From Nostoc sphaeroides (GTDB lineage: Bacteria > Cyanobacteriota > Cyanobacteriia > Cyanobacteriales > Nostocaceae), in NCBI RefSeq assembly GCF_003443655.1, contig NZ_CP031941.1, forward strand, positions 6,151,001-6,215,000: a stretch of DNA of 64,000 bases. Reading direction: 5' to 3'. The first letter of the stretch is position 1. Each line of letters starts with the position of its first letter. Under the pieces are notes generated by a model. The model had not been told where the DNA came from. It saw nothing but the letters and a program-made list of their open reading frames with translations, and did no database searches. The translations under genes were made by a program, and so were the position numbers. Below are positions 18,900 through 28,700 of the stretch, piece after piece.

Positions 18900-19200
18900 A
18901 ATAGCTACTTTTTTACTTCAGGGGTTGATAGGAACTTTTGCTCATCTCAACCTATCATCAGTTTGCCCACTCTTCATCTATCTGGTGGTTTGTTTTGGGT
19001 ATTAGCCCTCTTGCCATTATTGCTGCCAATAACGGAATCAAGCCAAAAAGTTACTAATCATTCAGATTTTCATTGACTACGAACCCACAATTATTAGCAG
19101 GGGTTGCGACTGCATTCCCTGGTGATTCCAGCTTTGACTTTGAAGAATTGGCTGGTATCGACTTTGTTATGGTCTTCATTTTAAAGTGTGATGGTTGTAG

Positions 19201-19464
19201 ATGAACATAGGAATAATCGAGTCTTACAGTAACGGGTTTTTAGAAGTTGTACCAGAGAGCGATTATTGGCAGATTGCAGCTATACACATCAATGGCCAAG
19301 CCTACTGCCCTACTCCTCGACTTTATCGATCAGAAAAAGTGGCTTTAGCTAAAGCTACACAAATTTATGATTGGCTAGCTGACCACGAAGGAGAAATTAC
19401 CGGTGGGGGTTGCTATTGCTCTGAATTGAAACTCATCCTATGGCAGCAACCGAAAGTATCTTAG
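19201..19464 (+). CDS. Small conserved hypothetical protein
   Basis: An 87-residue soluble product: beta strands (IGIIESYSNGFLEVVPESD), then a helix (KVALAKATQIYDWLADHEG) and a Gly/Cys-rich end (GGGCYCSELKLILW). No known domain recognised. It has an ATG and a good protein-like composition, and stands alone upstream of a MITE and the CRISPR array. Confidence 0.55.
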   Translation: MNIGIIESYSNGFLEVVPESDYWQIAAIHINGQAYCPTPRLYRSEKVALAKATQIYDWLADHEGEITGGGCYCSELKLILWQQPKVS

Positions 19465-19597
19465 TTGACTAAATAATTATTAATTCTTAATTCATAAATC
19501 TTAAACGCTATTTAAATTATGAATTACTATTAATAGCTGCTTAGAGTCAGCCTATAGTCCCTGCCTCAAGTGTGGGGATTTTACTTTGTTGATAGGA

Positions 19598-19734
19598 CAA
19601 TACGCTTGGGTTAGAGCCAAAAACCTTAAACTGCGTAGGTTGGGTTGAGGAACGAAACCCAACATTTATGAGAATTTGTTGGGTAACACTAAAGTTCAAC
19701 CCAACCTACGATTATCCTTAACTGAACTGTATTG
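19598..19734. mobile_element. MITE-A copy 2 (10-bp target duplication)
   Basis: Ends CAATACGCTTGGGTTAG and CCTTAACTGAACTGTATTG. The interior is of the GGTTGGGTTGAGGAACGAAA type. The perfect 10-bp direct repeat GTTGATAGGA flanks it. Confidence 0.85.
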
Positions 19735-19768
19735 GTTGATAGGATGCGATCGCGTAGCTTCTCCAAGA

Positions 19769-21671
19769 GTTTCAATCCCTAATAGGGATTTTAGGTAATT
19801 GCAATAAGGGAGTATGGCAACAGCCCTTGTAAAACTCATTGGTTTCAATCCCTAATAGGGATTTTAGGTAATTGCAATAATATTTCATGCGGCCTCAACC
19901 CGTAAGCTGCTGTTTCAATCCCTAATAGGGATTTTAGGTAATTGCAATTAGTAGTGCGATCGCCGTTTATCGCTGGAGTCAAGGTTTCAATCCCTAATAG
20001 GGATTTTAGGTAATTGCAATATGTCCAGCAAATCTCTCAAATACATCAAGGTGCAAGGTTTCAATCCCTAATAGGGATTTTAGGTAATTGCAATTCTCTA
20101 GGCTGTGATTTGTTTGTATTCCAGTGAGTTTCAATCCCTAATAGGGATTTTAGGTAATTGCAATATTTTGCTTTGCTGCCAGCATTAATCACAGCTTTGT
20201 TTCAATCCCTAATAGGGATTTTAGGTAATTGCAATGCTGGATTACAAATTGCTTCTCAAAAGGTGCAAGGTTTCAATCCCTAATAGGGATTTTAGGTAAT
20301 TGCAATTCGCTTTTTGTCTGACGTGAATAGCCATCAACCCTCTGTTTCAATCCCTAATAGGGATTTTAGGTAATTGCAATTATTCTGAAAAATTGGCAGT
20401 TATCCTGGGGTAAGTTTCAATCCCTAATAGGGATTTTAGGTAATTGCAATGTAACCTGAATCAAGTATAGTTTAATTCCAGTGTTGCGTTTCAATCCCTA
20501 ATAGGGATTTTAGGTAATTGCAATTAAAAAGATTATTCGGGAATTGGTGGGAGAAACTAGTTTCAATCCCTAATAGGGATTTTAGGTAATTGCAATTCAA
20601 TCGTCGTGTCATCAAAATTTATTTTGTACTTGTTTCAATCCCTAATAGGGATTTTAGGTAATTGCAATCTATCTGCAAATGACTACGTATATCCATCTGA
20701 GTTTCAATCCCTAATAGGGATTTTAGGTAATTGCAATTTTAGTTTGTTCAGTCATCTAATCCAGTTACACCTGTTTCAATCCCTAATAGGGATTTTAGGT
20801 AATTGCAATTTAATATGCACTCTACTTACTGCGCTCTAGTTGTTTCAATCCCTAATAGGGATTTTAGGTAATTGCAATGGTTGGGTTTCACTGCTCGCGC
20901 AGCGAGCAGTGAAAAGGTTTCAATCCCTAATAGGGATTTTAGGTAATTGCAATTTTGTAATTGCAGTTCCAACGGATTTTTCCACAGCGTTTCAATCCCT
21001 AATAGGGATTTTAGGTAATTGCAATTTTCATTTATTGGTGAAGTGGTATGCAGATTATGGTTTCAATCCCTAATAGGGATTTTAGGTAATTGCAATGCAA
21101 CCTCCAAATTCTAGAAAATGGCATTGTCAAGGTTTCAATCCCTAATAGGGATTTTAGGTAATTGCAATTTTTGGCTTACCCTCCTCAAAGCGCAAAATGA
21201 TGCGTTTCAATCCCTAATAGGGATTTTAGGTAATTGCAATTTGTCGGGGTGAATTCTCAGTCGTTCAAGTTTAGTTTCAATCCCTAATAGGGATTTTAGG
21301 TAATTGCAATACACCCATCTGCCATTTCTGAATACAAACTGTGCCGTTTCAATCCCTAATAGGGATTTTAGGTAATTGCAATCGCAGTGTTGTATTGAAA
21401 ACTGGCAAGCTCATCAGTTTCAATCCCTAATAGGGATTTTAGGTAATTGCAATATTCTACTTTGTACGGTCTTTGTGCCAGTCTTCTTGTTTCAATCCCT
21501 AATAGGGATTTTAGGTAATTGCAATTTCCCTTGGGAGAATTGGATTGAATCTGGCTTGAGTTTCAATCCCTAATAGGGATTTTAGGTAATTGCAATGGTA
21601 CCTTCAATTAGGATTTATAATCAATGGATCAGGAGTTTCAATCCCTAATAGGGATTTTAGGTAATTGCAAT
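19769..21671 (-). CRISPR. CRISPR array, 27 identical 37-nt repeats, 26 spacers
   Basis: The plus-strand repeat is GTTTCAATCCCTAATAGGGA continuing TTTTAGGTAATTGCAAT; all 27 copies appear identical. Spacers are about 33-38 nt. Read on the minus strand the repeat ends in ATTGAAAC, the usual 5' handle of type I and III crRNAs, so transcription from the right (leader in 21672-21974) is inferred. No cas gene lies in the window, so the array must rely on a distant locus. Spacer 3 contains a GCGATCGC site. Spacer 16 (20879-20916) contains a 13-bp perfect hairpin. Confidence 0.97.
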
Positions 21672-21974
21672 CGCTGGCTTGTGAAAGTGTTGCTCTATTT
21701 GGTTTTCAAGGTTCGGTTGCGCGAATGCAAAAATCATAACACGAGGAGTTGTGAATTGGCTAGAGGCAAATGGCTGAAAACTAGTCCCCATAAGGTGCGC
21801 GGATGGTTTAGAAATGCTAACGCTCTCAAGTTCTTGCATATAGGGCAATTCAGCCATTTTTGTGGTCACTCCTTCTTGAACACCTACCCATCCGCGCATA
21901 CAGCGAAAAAACTAATCTAATGGAAAAGCTGCTTACTTATAAATATCCTACTTGATTAGGTTGGCTGATCAACC
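21672..21974 (-). promoter_or_regulatory. Presumed CRISPR leader with inverted TGCGCGGATGG motifs
   Basis: Non-coding sequence between the array and the next gene. It contains TGCGCGGATGG near 21796 and the inverted CCATCCGCGCA near 21889, a potential large stem or paired binding sites. Leader identity is inferred from repeat orientation. Confidence 0.45.
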
Positions 21975-22298
21975 TTACTTGGCAACGTCTTCAAAGTCTG
22001 TTATGGCACAAGCAAACTCCCTAAAAGCTGTTTTAATCAAAACCTCTTTCGTTCCCCTTTCTAGGGAAGAATTGCGGATGAGGTCTGTTAATTCTATGAA
22101 CAGCAGAGAAAACATAAAACGATCTTGGCGGTCAACTTGTTTCAAGCAAGACGATATAAACTGATAAAGCTCTGTTTTTCTAGGTTTGGTTTGTTCTTCC
22201 CATATTTGTAACCCAAGCCGAAAAGTTCTCAAACGGATTTCATTACTGTTGAAGGACGCGTCTTTGTAGCGGACTGATACGCGTTGGGGTATTTCCAT
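21975..22298 (-). CDS. Hypothetical helical protein next to the CRISPR leader
   Basis: A 107-residue, charged, probably all-helical product (RLRTFRLGLQIWEEQTKPRK; FMFSLLFIELTDLIRNSSLE). No Cas motif, HTH or membrane segment recognised. It is read in the same direction as the inferred array transcript and ends 303 bp before the first repeat, so it may be array-associated or merely adjacent. ATG start, weak ribosome site. Confidence 0.5.
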   Translation of the reverse strand: MEIPQRVSVRYKDASFNSNEIRLRTFRLGLQIWEEQTKPRKTELYQFISSCLKQVDRQDRFMFSLLFIELTDLIRNSSLERGTKEVLIKTAFREFACAITDFEDVAK

Positions 22299-22430
22299 GA
22301 GTTTTAGCTATACATATTCAATGTAAAGTAATTATTCACTTATATTTTGGCTCAACCGGAAAAATCTGATATTTTGCACCAATTCCAACAACCACCATAG
22401 GTTAGAAACGAATTACTTGCGTGGACTGAC

Positions 22431-22460
22431 AGTAAGGTAGCAGACCTGTGCTACCTTACT
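22431..22460 (-). terminator. Strong hairpin behind the hli gene
   Basis: AGTAAGGTAGCA and its exact complement TGCTACCTTACT flank a 6-nt loop, 9 bp after the hli stop codon. No T-run follows, so it may terminate weakly or protect the mRNA end. Confidence 0.55.
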
Positions 22461-22468
22461 GCATCAAT

Positions 22469-22648
22469 TTAGAGGATGCCCCAGAAATGGAGTAAGCCTT
22501 GACCAGAAAAAGCTTCAATCAAAATGGCAGATAGAAAACCAATCATCGCAAGACGACCGTTCCAGTTTTCACTCTGAGGAGTGAAGCCAAAACGCACGGC
22601 ATTAGGATCTTCTGAAACAATAGGCGCAGGATTCTTAAAACCTGTCAT
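22469..22648 (-). CDS. High-light-inducible (Hlip/SCP) chlorophyll-binding protein
   Basis: A 59-residue one-helix protein of the LHC superfamily. The chlorophyll-binding ENWNGRLAMIGFLSAILIEA motif holds the conserved E, N, R residues, and a hydrophobic end follows (GQGLLHFWG). It sits in thylakoids near photosystem II or chlorophyll synthesis enzymes and is induced by light and stress in the family. The ATG at 22648 has a GGAG 8 bp upstream; an in-frame TTG farther upstream is unlikely. Confidence 0.93.
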   Translation of the reverse strand: MTGFKNPAPIVSEDPNAVRFGFTPQSENWNGRLAMIGFLSAILIEAFSGQGLLHFWGIL

Positions 22649-23037
22649 CAGTAAAACTCCAAAGTTCAAGTGTTGTAGCAGTTGTAACTGTCTGTAAAGT
22701 AATGTAACAGATGTTTAAAAAGATGCAACATTGAGTTAATAAAGAAAAGCTGAAGAAAAATCTACTCGACATTAAACAATAGGTAGGGGCAATTCATGAA
22801 TTGCCCCTACTGCGTCTAGTTTTGCGTAATTCCTAAATCAGATACTAAGCTTATTAAAAATTCATTGTGGGCTGCTGTACCCATTCTAAAATTTATGAAT
22901 TATGAATTAATAATTATTTTATTAGGGTTCCAAATGCAGGGCAAATGTACGTAATTTCTGAAACTTACCCGCGATCGCTCTCAACAAAATTCTGAAAATG
23001 AAAACACAGATAGATGCAGATAAGCGCTGATGATTTA

Positions 23038-23183
23038 AGTAGTCGGACAAAAATATTTACAGTCATTGCGAGCGTTCGCGCAGCGTCTCGTAGAGAAGCG
23101 AAGCAATCCCAGCCCTTGCGATTGCTTCATTCCGCTTCGCTCCATTCGCAATGACATTGTGTAATTAATTCTGTCTGACTACT
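23038..23183. mobile_element. Small inverted-repeat element (AGTAGTCGGACA ends)
   Basis: Ends AGTAGTCGGACA and TGTCTGACTACT are inverted repeats. A second inverted pair inside (GTCATTGCGAGCG / ATTCGCAATGAC) frames the GCGTTCGCGCAGCGTCTCGT unit. The surrounding 22649-23235 spacer has no gene. Confidence 0.65.
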
Positions 23184-23235
23184 TACCTGTTTCTATCTGT
23201 GATGGTCTGGTTTCAATACCTGGGAATTAAACGAT

Positions 23236-23375
23236 TAAGGGACTTCCAAGTAAAAAAATATTCCATTGCTATTGTTCACTGTTGACCGTTGACGGTTCAC
23301 GAGTTTTCAGTCAACAGTCAACAGTCAACAGTCAACGACTTGAATGTGGAATAATTTATTTTTTGGAGTTCCCTA
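23236..23375. mobile_element. MITE-B copy 2 (reverse orientation, four heptamers)
   Basis: Same ends as copy 1 in inverse order (TAAGGGACTTCCAAGT ... TTTTTTGGAGTTCCCTA) with four AGTCAAC units inside. Its last bases supply the TAG stop codon of phoD. Confidence 0.85.
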
Positions 23376-24962
23376 AGCTTGTTGTATTTCTGGACGGCCA
23401 TCTTCAACCACAAATGAAGCCCGTTTACTAATGGTGCCAGATGGGGTTGTGACGTTTGACATAACTAGATAATCTGTCTTCCAAGTTGTAGGAGTCAGCG
23501 CACAGCGAACATATCCCCGTTGACCGTTGAAAAATTTAATGTGTGGGTTATCTGGTAAGTAAGCTTCAACGGTGGGATTAGTATCTGCTCCATCGCCACC
23601 GGAGCTAATTGAGGAACAGACGAATTCACTTCCAACTGTGGCGGATTGTGGATTATCAAAGTTAGCCTTGAGATTCATCGCCCAGTGAGAATGCACATCG
23701 CCTGCCAAGGATACTGGATTAGAGGGCTGGCGCTGTCTGAGGAAAGCCATGAGGCGATCGCGCGAAGCCACATAACCATCCCATTTATCCATGCTGTAAG
23801 TTCCGCCTTCTCCTGGTGTCATATCTCTTTGAGCAATGGGAACCTGCTGTGCCAAAACATTCCACTTGGACTGTGAACTATTTAAACCATCAAATAACCA
23901 ATTCTCCTGCGCCTTGCCGGTAATCGTTGCATTCGGATCTAAATTTTCCGCGCAACGTTCTTTAGTGCCATCATCACAGGGCTGATCGGTGCGATATTGA
24001 CGGGTATCTAGGACATGGAAGGTGGCTAAGTTGCCAAAGGAGAGCCGACGGTAAAGTTGCATATCGGGGCCAACGGGACGCGAGAAGGGGCGCAGTGGCA
24101 TGTGTTCGTAGTAAGCTTGATAAGCAACAGCCCGCCGTTGGAGGAATATTGCCCGATCCTGATCTGGTTCAGTATCAACTTGGGAGATGTCGTTGGCGTA
24201 GTTGTTTTCTACTTCATGGTCATCCCAGGTGACAATCCAGGGAAAGGCTGCATGAGCTGCTTGCAGGTTAGTATCGGTTTTATAGAGGGCGTGACGGTTG
24301 CGGTAATCTTCTAAAGTAAAAATTTCTGAACCATTGTGTTTTCTAGGGCGATCTTCTGTGATTCCGCCTTCGTAGATGTAATCGCCAACATGCACTACTA
24401 AATTAAGGTCGTCTTTGGCGAGATATTTGTAAGCAGTGTAATACCCCTGCTCATAGTGCTGACAAGAGACAAGGGCAAAGTTAAATTTACTTAAGTAGCT
24501 ATTTGCTAAAGGCGCTGTACGAGTGCGACCTATGGGGCTAGCATCTTGACCGACAAGAAATCGATACCAGTACAAAGTATCAGATTGCAATCCTTCTACC
24601 ACAACTCGTACTGAGTGAGCTAGTTCTGGAGTTGCAAGTACCGTACCTCTGGAGACAATGCGCCTCATGTCGGGATCAGTTGCTACTTCCCACCGAATTG
24701 GCACATTTACAGGTGGCATTCCACCTCCGTCTAAGGGTTCAGGAGCGAGACGAGTCCAGATCACTACGCTGGTAGGATATGGTTCACCTGACGCTACACC
24801 TAAAGTAAAAGGATAATTGGAAAATCTGCTTATAGCGATCGCTCTTTGAGGTGAAAATTGGTTAGCGATCGCTAAACCAGACAATGCTCCTGCCCCGATA
24901 ATTAAGTTGCGTCGTTTCATTCGACTGTGCAGGAACTGCTCAAAATTCCGGTAATCTACCAT
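23373..24962 (-). CDS. phoD: Alkaline phosphatase PhoD family
   Basis: A calcium/iron-dependent phosphatase/phosphodiesterase that releases phosphate from organic esters outside the cytoplasmic membrane. The 529-residue product starts with a twin-arginine-type signal (SRMKRRNLIIGAGALSGLAI) and carries the PhoD metal-site motifs FALVSCQHYEQGYY, LVVHVGDYIYEGG, TWDDHEVENNYA and LAGDVHSHW. A GGAG ribosome site precedes the ATG by 6 bp. The stop codon TAG is formed by the end of MITE-B copy 2, so the original C-terminus may have been different. Phosphate control is expected but no clear Pho box was identified. Confidence 0.95.
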   Translation of the reverse strand: MVDYRNFEQFLHSRMKRRNLIIGAGALSGLAIANQFSPQRAIAISRFSNYPFTLGVASGEPYPTSVVIWTRLAPEPLDGGGMPPVNVPIRWEVATDPDMRRIVSRGTVLATPELAHSVRVVVEGLQSDTLYWYRFLVGQDASPIGRTRTAPLANSYLSKFNFALVSCQHYEQGYYTAYKYLAKDDLNLVVHVGDYIYEGGITEDRPRKHNGSEIFTLEDYRNRHALYKTDTNLQAAHAAFPWIVTWDDHEVENNYANDISQVDTEPDQDRAIFLQRRAVAYQAYYEHMPLRPFSRPVGPDMQLYRRLSFGNLATFHVLDTRQYRTDQPCDDGTKERCAENLDPNATITGKAQENWLFDGLNSSQSKWNVLAQQVPIAQRDMTPGEGGTYSMDKWDGYVASRDRLMAFLRQRQPSNPVSLAGDVHSHWAMNLKANFDNPQSATVGSEFVCSSISSGGDGADTNPTVEAYLPDNPHIKFFNGQRGYVRCALTPTTWKTDYLVMSNVTTPSGTISKRASFVVEDGRPEIQQA

Positions 24963-25195
24963 TTTTTACTCCTGGCTAACAGGTAAGTTAAAGCACAGCA
25001 ACAGCTAACACGAAGAAGGCAGGGTAATTGTAGACAAACTTCGTAAATAATTTCCTTACCAAAATCAGGTTTTAATTCCCAATTTTTATCGTAGTATCAT
25101 TGTGTTAGATGTTGTTTTGCCACATAAAAGCCTACTAATAAGAGATTAATCCTTGGCAAAGAGAGCGTTAATATCAACTTAACTAAAGTTAGACT

Positions 25196-25347
25196 TTAAC
25201 CTTTCTCTTCATCATCCAGCCAAGGCTGCAAGCAAAAATAGCGCCAACTAAAGGTGCAGGCTCAGGTATTTGTGTATACGAAACTCTACCTGATATAGGT
25301 TCAGCATTTGGAGAAGTTCTAGAGAAATGACTGATTAGAATAGCGAT
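25196..25347 (-). pseudogene. C-terminal relic of a PEP-CTERM exported protein
   Basis: The minus strand reads SYTQIPEPAPLVGAIFACSL, then GWMMKRKVKV and a stop. This is a full PEP-CTERM tripartite sorting signal (PEP motif, hydrophobic helix, basic end). Only about 45 codons are open and there is no start, so it is the remaining tail of a lost gene. The nearby 25348-25630 stretch shows HIP1 sites but no gene. Confidence 0.65.
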
Positions 25348-25630
25348 CTAAATCAATGATTTTTACCTTTTTAAGAAAAAGAAACAAGTTTCCAAGTAAT
25401 AGAAACTACTGCATCTTAGAATGAGGAGTTTAAGCAGACTTTAATTAGAGGTAAAAATAAAATCAATTGTCGAGATTACAGGGATCAAAAGTTGCGATCG
25501 CGTACCCGCCGTAGGCGATCGCATTCTATGAATTTTTTGGCGTTAAACCAGAGTCATGTCCCGCAAGGAACAAAGTTATCTCTTGAAGACTAAATATAGC
25601 CAAAAATCTTTAGCCTACTTCAGTAGACTT

Positions 25631-25770
25631 TAGGGAACTCCAAAAAATAAATTATTCCACATTCAAGTCGTTGACTGTTGACTGTTGACTGTTGACTGAA
25701 AACTCGTGAACCGTCAACGGTCAACAGTGAACAATAGCAATGGAATATTTTTTTACTTGGAAGTCCCTTA
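25631..25770. mobile_element. MITE-B copy 3 (four heptamers)
   Basis: TAGGGAACTCCAAAAAATAA ... TACTTGGAAGTCCCTTA with four GTTGACT units, then a short GTCAACGGTCAACAGTGAAC inverted segment. Confidence 0.85.
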
Positions 25771-26021
25771 GCTGAAAGCCAAGGAACTTTAGCGGGGTTG
25801 TAGAGACGCGAAATTGTACTTCGTCCCGCTACACTAACGCGTCTCTACAGGGTTTTGGTAACAAACTAATCAATCAGAACTAATGCGATAGACTACTAGT
25901 ACAGCGCGGCGTAAATCAAGCTACCAGTTTAAAACTTGCAAAAGCCTTGATATACAAAAATTTTAACTTTTGACCCTTCGACTGCGCTCAGGGTCAACTT
26001 TCGCCTTGCGGCACTACTTTT

Positions 26022-27301
26022 TTATTGTTCTAACATCTGGAAAAATCGGGTAAAATAATCTGGAAAAGTTTTCGCTGTACACCCAGGATCTTTAATTACA
26101 ATTCCTGGAACCTTCAAGCCAGTGACAGCAAAAGCCATCGCCATTCGATGATCGTGATAGGTTTCAATCGTCGCCGGAGTAATGGGGCCAGGCTCAATTT
26201 TCAGTCTATCTGGAAATTCTTCAACCTGGACTCCTAACCGACGCAACTCTGTGACAACAGCTTTAATCCGATCGGTTTCCTTATATCGAATATGTTCCAC
26301 GTTCCGAATCGTAATTGGTGAACTGGCAAAGGGCGCGATCGCTCCCAATGTTTGCACCAAATCTGATATATCATTCATATCAATGTCGATGCCTTGCAAT
26401 TGCTTTGGCCCCGTCACTTCGGTGTAATCATCCGAATCCTTAATTTGGCAACCCATCTGTTCTAAAACATTCAGCCACAGAATATCACCCTGACAAGATT
26501 GTTTGGTCAAATGTTTGACGCGCACCCGTCCACCTGTGACGGCGGCGGCGGCAAAAAAGTAAGAAGCATTTGAAGCGTCAGGTTCTACTGTATAATGTCG
26601 AGCTTGGTAACGTTGACCCGCTTTAATCTGAAATTGATTATCGCCGATTTGAATCACCTCTACGCCAAAATCTGCCATCAGACGACAGGTCATTTTGACG
26701 TAAGATTGAGAAACTAATGTCCCCTCAACCTCAATATTTGTATCTTGTTGAGCATAAGGCGCAATCATCAGCAATGCCGAAAGTTGCTGACTTGTTTGGT
26801 TAGCTTTCAACCGAAAATTTCCGCCAGCGAATCCCTGGCTATAGACGGTGTAGGGCATAAACCCGGAGTTTCCCTCAAAGTTAACGGTTGCTCCACCCGC
26901 TTGCAGCACCGTCAGCATGTCGCCCATCGGCCGTTCTCGCATCCTGGGAACGCCATCTAGGCGATATTCGCCATACCCAATGCCACCAGCGCCGAGATAA
27001 ACCGTGCTGCTGTACCTGCCAAACCCACAAATAAATCTGCCTGTTTCGCTGGAATGTCCCCTCCTCTTCCTGCAACCTGAATCTGAGCCAGATTAGGATT
27101 CAGCGTAATGGGAATACCCAATTGCTCTACGCATTTGGCAAAATACTCGCTGTCTTCACTAAATAAGGCATTTTCTAAAATGGAGTCACCTTGTGCCAAA
27201 GCAGCGACAAGCAACGCCCGATTGGTAAGACTTTTAGAACCAGGAATTTCTACTGTGGCATCCACTGGCCGATTTAGAGCAGGAATTTCAATGGTATCCA
27301 C
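26022..27301 (-). pseudogene. aroA: 3-phosphoshikimate 1-carboxyvinyltransferase (EPSP synthase) with a frameshift
   Basis: EPSP synthase joins shikimate-3-phosphate and PEP in the shikimate pathway. The N-terminal piece (27301 to 26957) has EIPGSKSLTNRALLVAALAQ and FVGLAGTAARFISALVALG. The downstream frame (from about 26990 to 26022) continues GEYRLDGVPRMRERPMGDML to the end EPDASNASYFFAAAAVTGG and KDPGCTAKTFPDYF. The two frames join at about 26973, where GGTATGGC is read and GGTAATGGC (Leu-Gly-Asn-Gly) would restore the family pattern; one A is missing. Everything else is intact, so this is either a very recent mutation or a sequencing/assembly error. No other aroA is in the window. Confidence 0.85.
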
Positions 27302-27407
27302 GTTAAACCTCTACGTAGGCGGTTAGGTACAACTTTATTATTGCCATATTGTGGCCAAAAGGGGCAGAGGGGAATAAGGGGGCAAGAAGAATAACCATGC
27401 CCAATAT

Positions 27408-27532
27408 CAATACTTCTCGGTTAAGGGGAAAAGGGGAAGGGGAAAAGGGAAAGAAAAAACCTTTAACCCTTCCCCTTTAACCTTTTCCCCAAACCAAATT
27501 CTGAGTTCAAAATGCTTAACCGAGTAGTATTG
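27408..27532. mobile_element. MITE-A copy 3 (10-bp target duplication)
   Basis: Ends CAATACTTCTCGGTTAAG and CTTAACCGAGTAGTATTG. The interior is an inverted pair of GGGGAAAAGG tracts. The perfect direct repeat TGCCCAATAT flanks it. Confidence 0.85.
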
Positions 27533-27545
27533 TGCCCAATATTTC

Positions 27546-27680
27546 CAATCCGGTTCGGTTAAGATTCCCCCGCCTACGGCGACCCCCTTAAAAAAGGGGT
27601 AAATAGCAGCAAAAACCCCCCTTAAAAAAGGGGGGTTAGGGGGATCTCCGAGAGCCAAACATACTAACCGAACCGTATTA
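27546..27680. mobile_element. MITE-A copy 4
   Basis: Ends CAATCCGGTTCGGTTAAG and CTAACCGAACCGTATTA. The interior carries CCCCCTTAAAAAAGGGGGGT-type palindromes. Flanks CCAATATTTC/GCAATACTTC are an imperfect 10-bp duplication. It lies 13 bp from copy 3. The remainder of 27681-28100 holds no supported gene. Confidence 0.75.
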
Positions 27681-28100
27681 GCAATACTTCTCTTGTTAGG
27701 CTGCACTTCGACAAAGCCCAGTACAAATACTCAATGCTCAATAGTTTTGTAGTTGAGTGTAGAATCTGATTCTGCTTTTGGGAATACTTTATCTATTGAC
27801 ATTACTAGTCTACGACCCAGGCATTATCAATATGAAATGGATTAAACCATCTCTATATTTTGTCGGCTTTTCCTTAAAAGTAGGTAGTCTAGATTTTTTC
27901 AAACAGTAGCAATTGTTGCTGATACAACCAGGCGATCGCGGTAAGATTTTGGACTTAAGCGTGATCCAACTCCAATAACTCATAATTCTCAACGAATAAT
28001 TAATAATTCGTAATTTCTGCTATAGAGCAACTCACTTGAGTTTTGGAGTTCAAAATATGATTTCTTCTAAAACTGAGATTCAATTACACCCAAAGGAAAA

Positions 28101-28409
28101 ATGACAAACAGAAAAAACTTTCAAAGACTAGTAGAACTTGCAAATGATTATGGTATTATTTGTCAACAAACACCAGAAGAATGCTTAATTGCATCTTTGC
28201 CTGGAGACGATGATTTCTTATTAGCTTTTACTTGGTCTGGTACAGTTGAGGGTGAGCCGCCAGAGCATGAATTAATCGCAGTTAGTGTACAGGATATTGT
28301 CAAAGAAGTTACAGTTGCAGCTTGGCAGATTCCTTTTTATTTATTCGGCAACGTTTTAAGACAGGCTCAGATGCTTGTCACTGCCCACAAAGATTTTGTT
28401 AGCAGTTAG
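28101..28409 (+). CDS. Hypothetical protein
   Basis: A 102-residue soluble product (KNFQRLVELANDYGIICQQT; acidic middle ASLPGDDDFLLAFTWSGTVE). No motif is recognised. The ATG has an AAGGA ribosome site and a textbook terminator follows, which together support a real, independently transcribed gene. Function unknown. Confidence 0.7.
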   Translation: MTNRKNFQRLVELANDYGIICQQTPEECLIASLPGDDDFLLAFTWSGTVEGEPPEHELIAVSVQDIVKEVTVAAWQIPFYLFGNVLRQAQMLVTAHKDFVSS

Positions 28410-28435
28410 CACAAGCTATATCTAAAAACTACTGT

Positions 28436-28462
28436 CCCTGCCAATTATGGCAGGGATTTTTA
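28436..28462 (+). terminator. Rho-independent terminator
   Basis: CCCTGCC-AATTAT-GGCAGGG followed by ATTTTTATTTT, 26 bp after the preceding stop codon. Confidence 0.85.
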
Positions 28463-28507
28463 TTTTAACTACTGCTTTCATAATTTAGAAAATATAGAAA
28501 AGGCTCT

Positions 28508-28643
28508 CAATACTGCTCGGTTAAGCCTAAAAAAGCACTCTGAGGTAGGTTGGGTTGAGGAACGAAACCCAACATTTTCAGGGCTTTGTTGGGTTTCACT
28601 CCGTTCAACCCAACCTACAAATCTTCTTAACCGAGCAGTATTG
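28508..28643. mobile_element. MITE-A copy 5 (10-bp target duplication)
   Basis: Ends CAATACTGCTCGGTTAAG and CTTAACCGAGCAGTATTG are perfect complements. The interior is of the GGTTGGGTTGAGG type. The perfect duplication AAAAGGCTCT flanks it. Confidence 0.88.
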
Positions 28644-28700
28644 AAAAGGCTCTTATTTTATTGCGTGAAAAAATACTGTAAACCTTAATCTTTTATAATC

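Noticed and set aside
19077..19200. 41-codon frame from a TTG (MTTNPQLLAGVATAFPGDSS)
   Set aside because: Short, non-ATG start, no ribosome site or recognised family; possibly a gene fragment but not supportable.
20606..21920. Open frames containing FQSLIGILGNCN repeats
   Set aside because: They are translations of CRISPR repeats and spacers.
21975..22298. A Cas or Csx protein
   Set aside because: No Cas motif or membrane segment is visible; kept as hypothetical.
24963..25030. Pho box upstream of phoD
   Set aside because: CTTTAACTTACCTGTTAGCC on the minus strand only faintly recalls Pho-box direct repeats; not specific enough to call.
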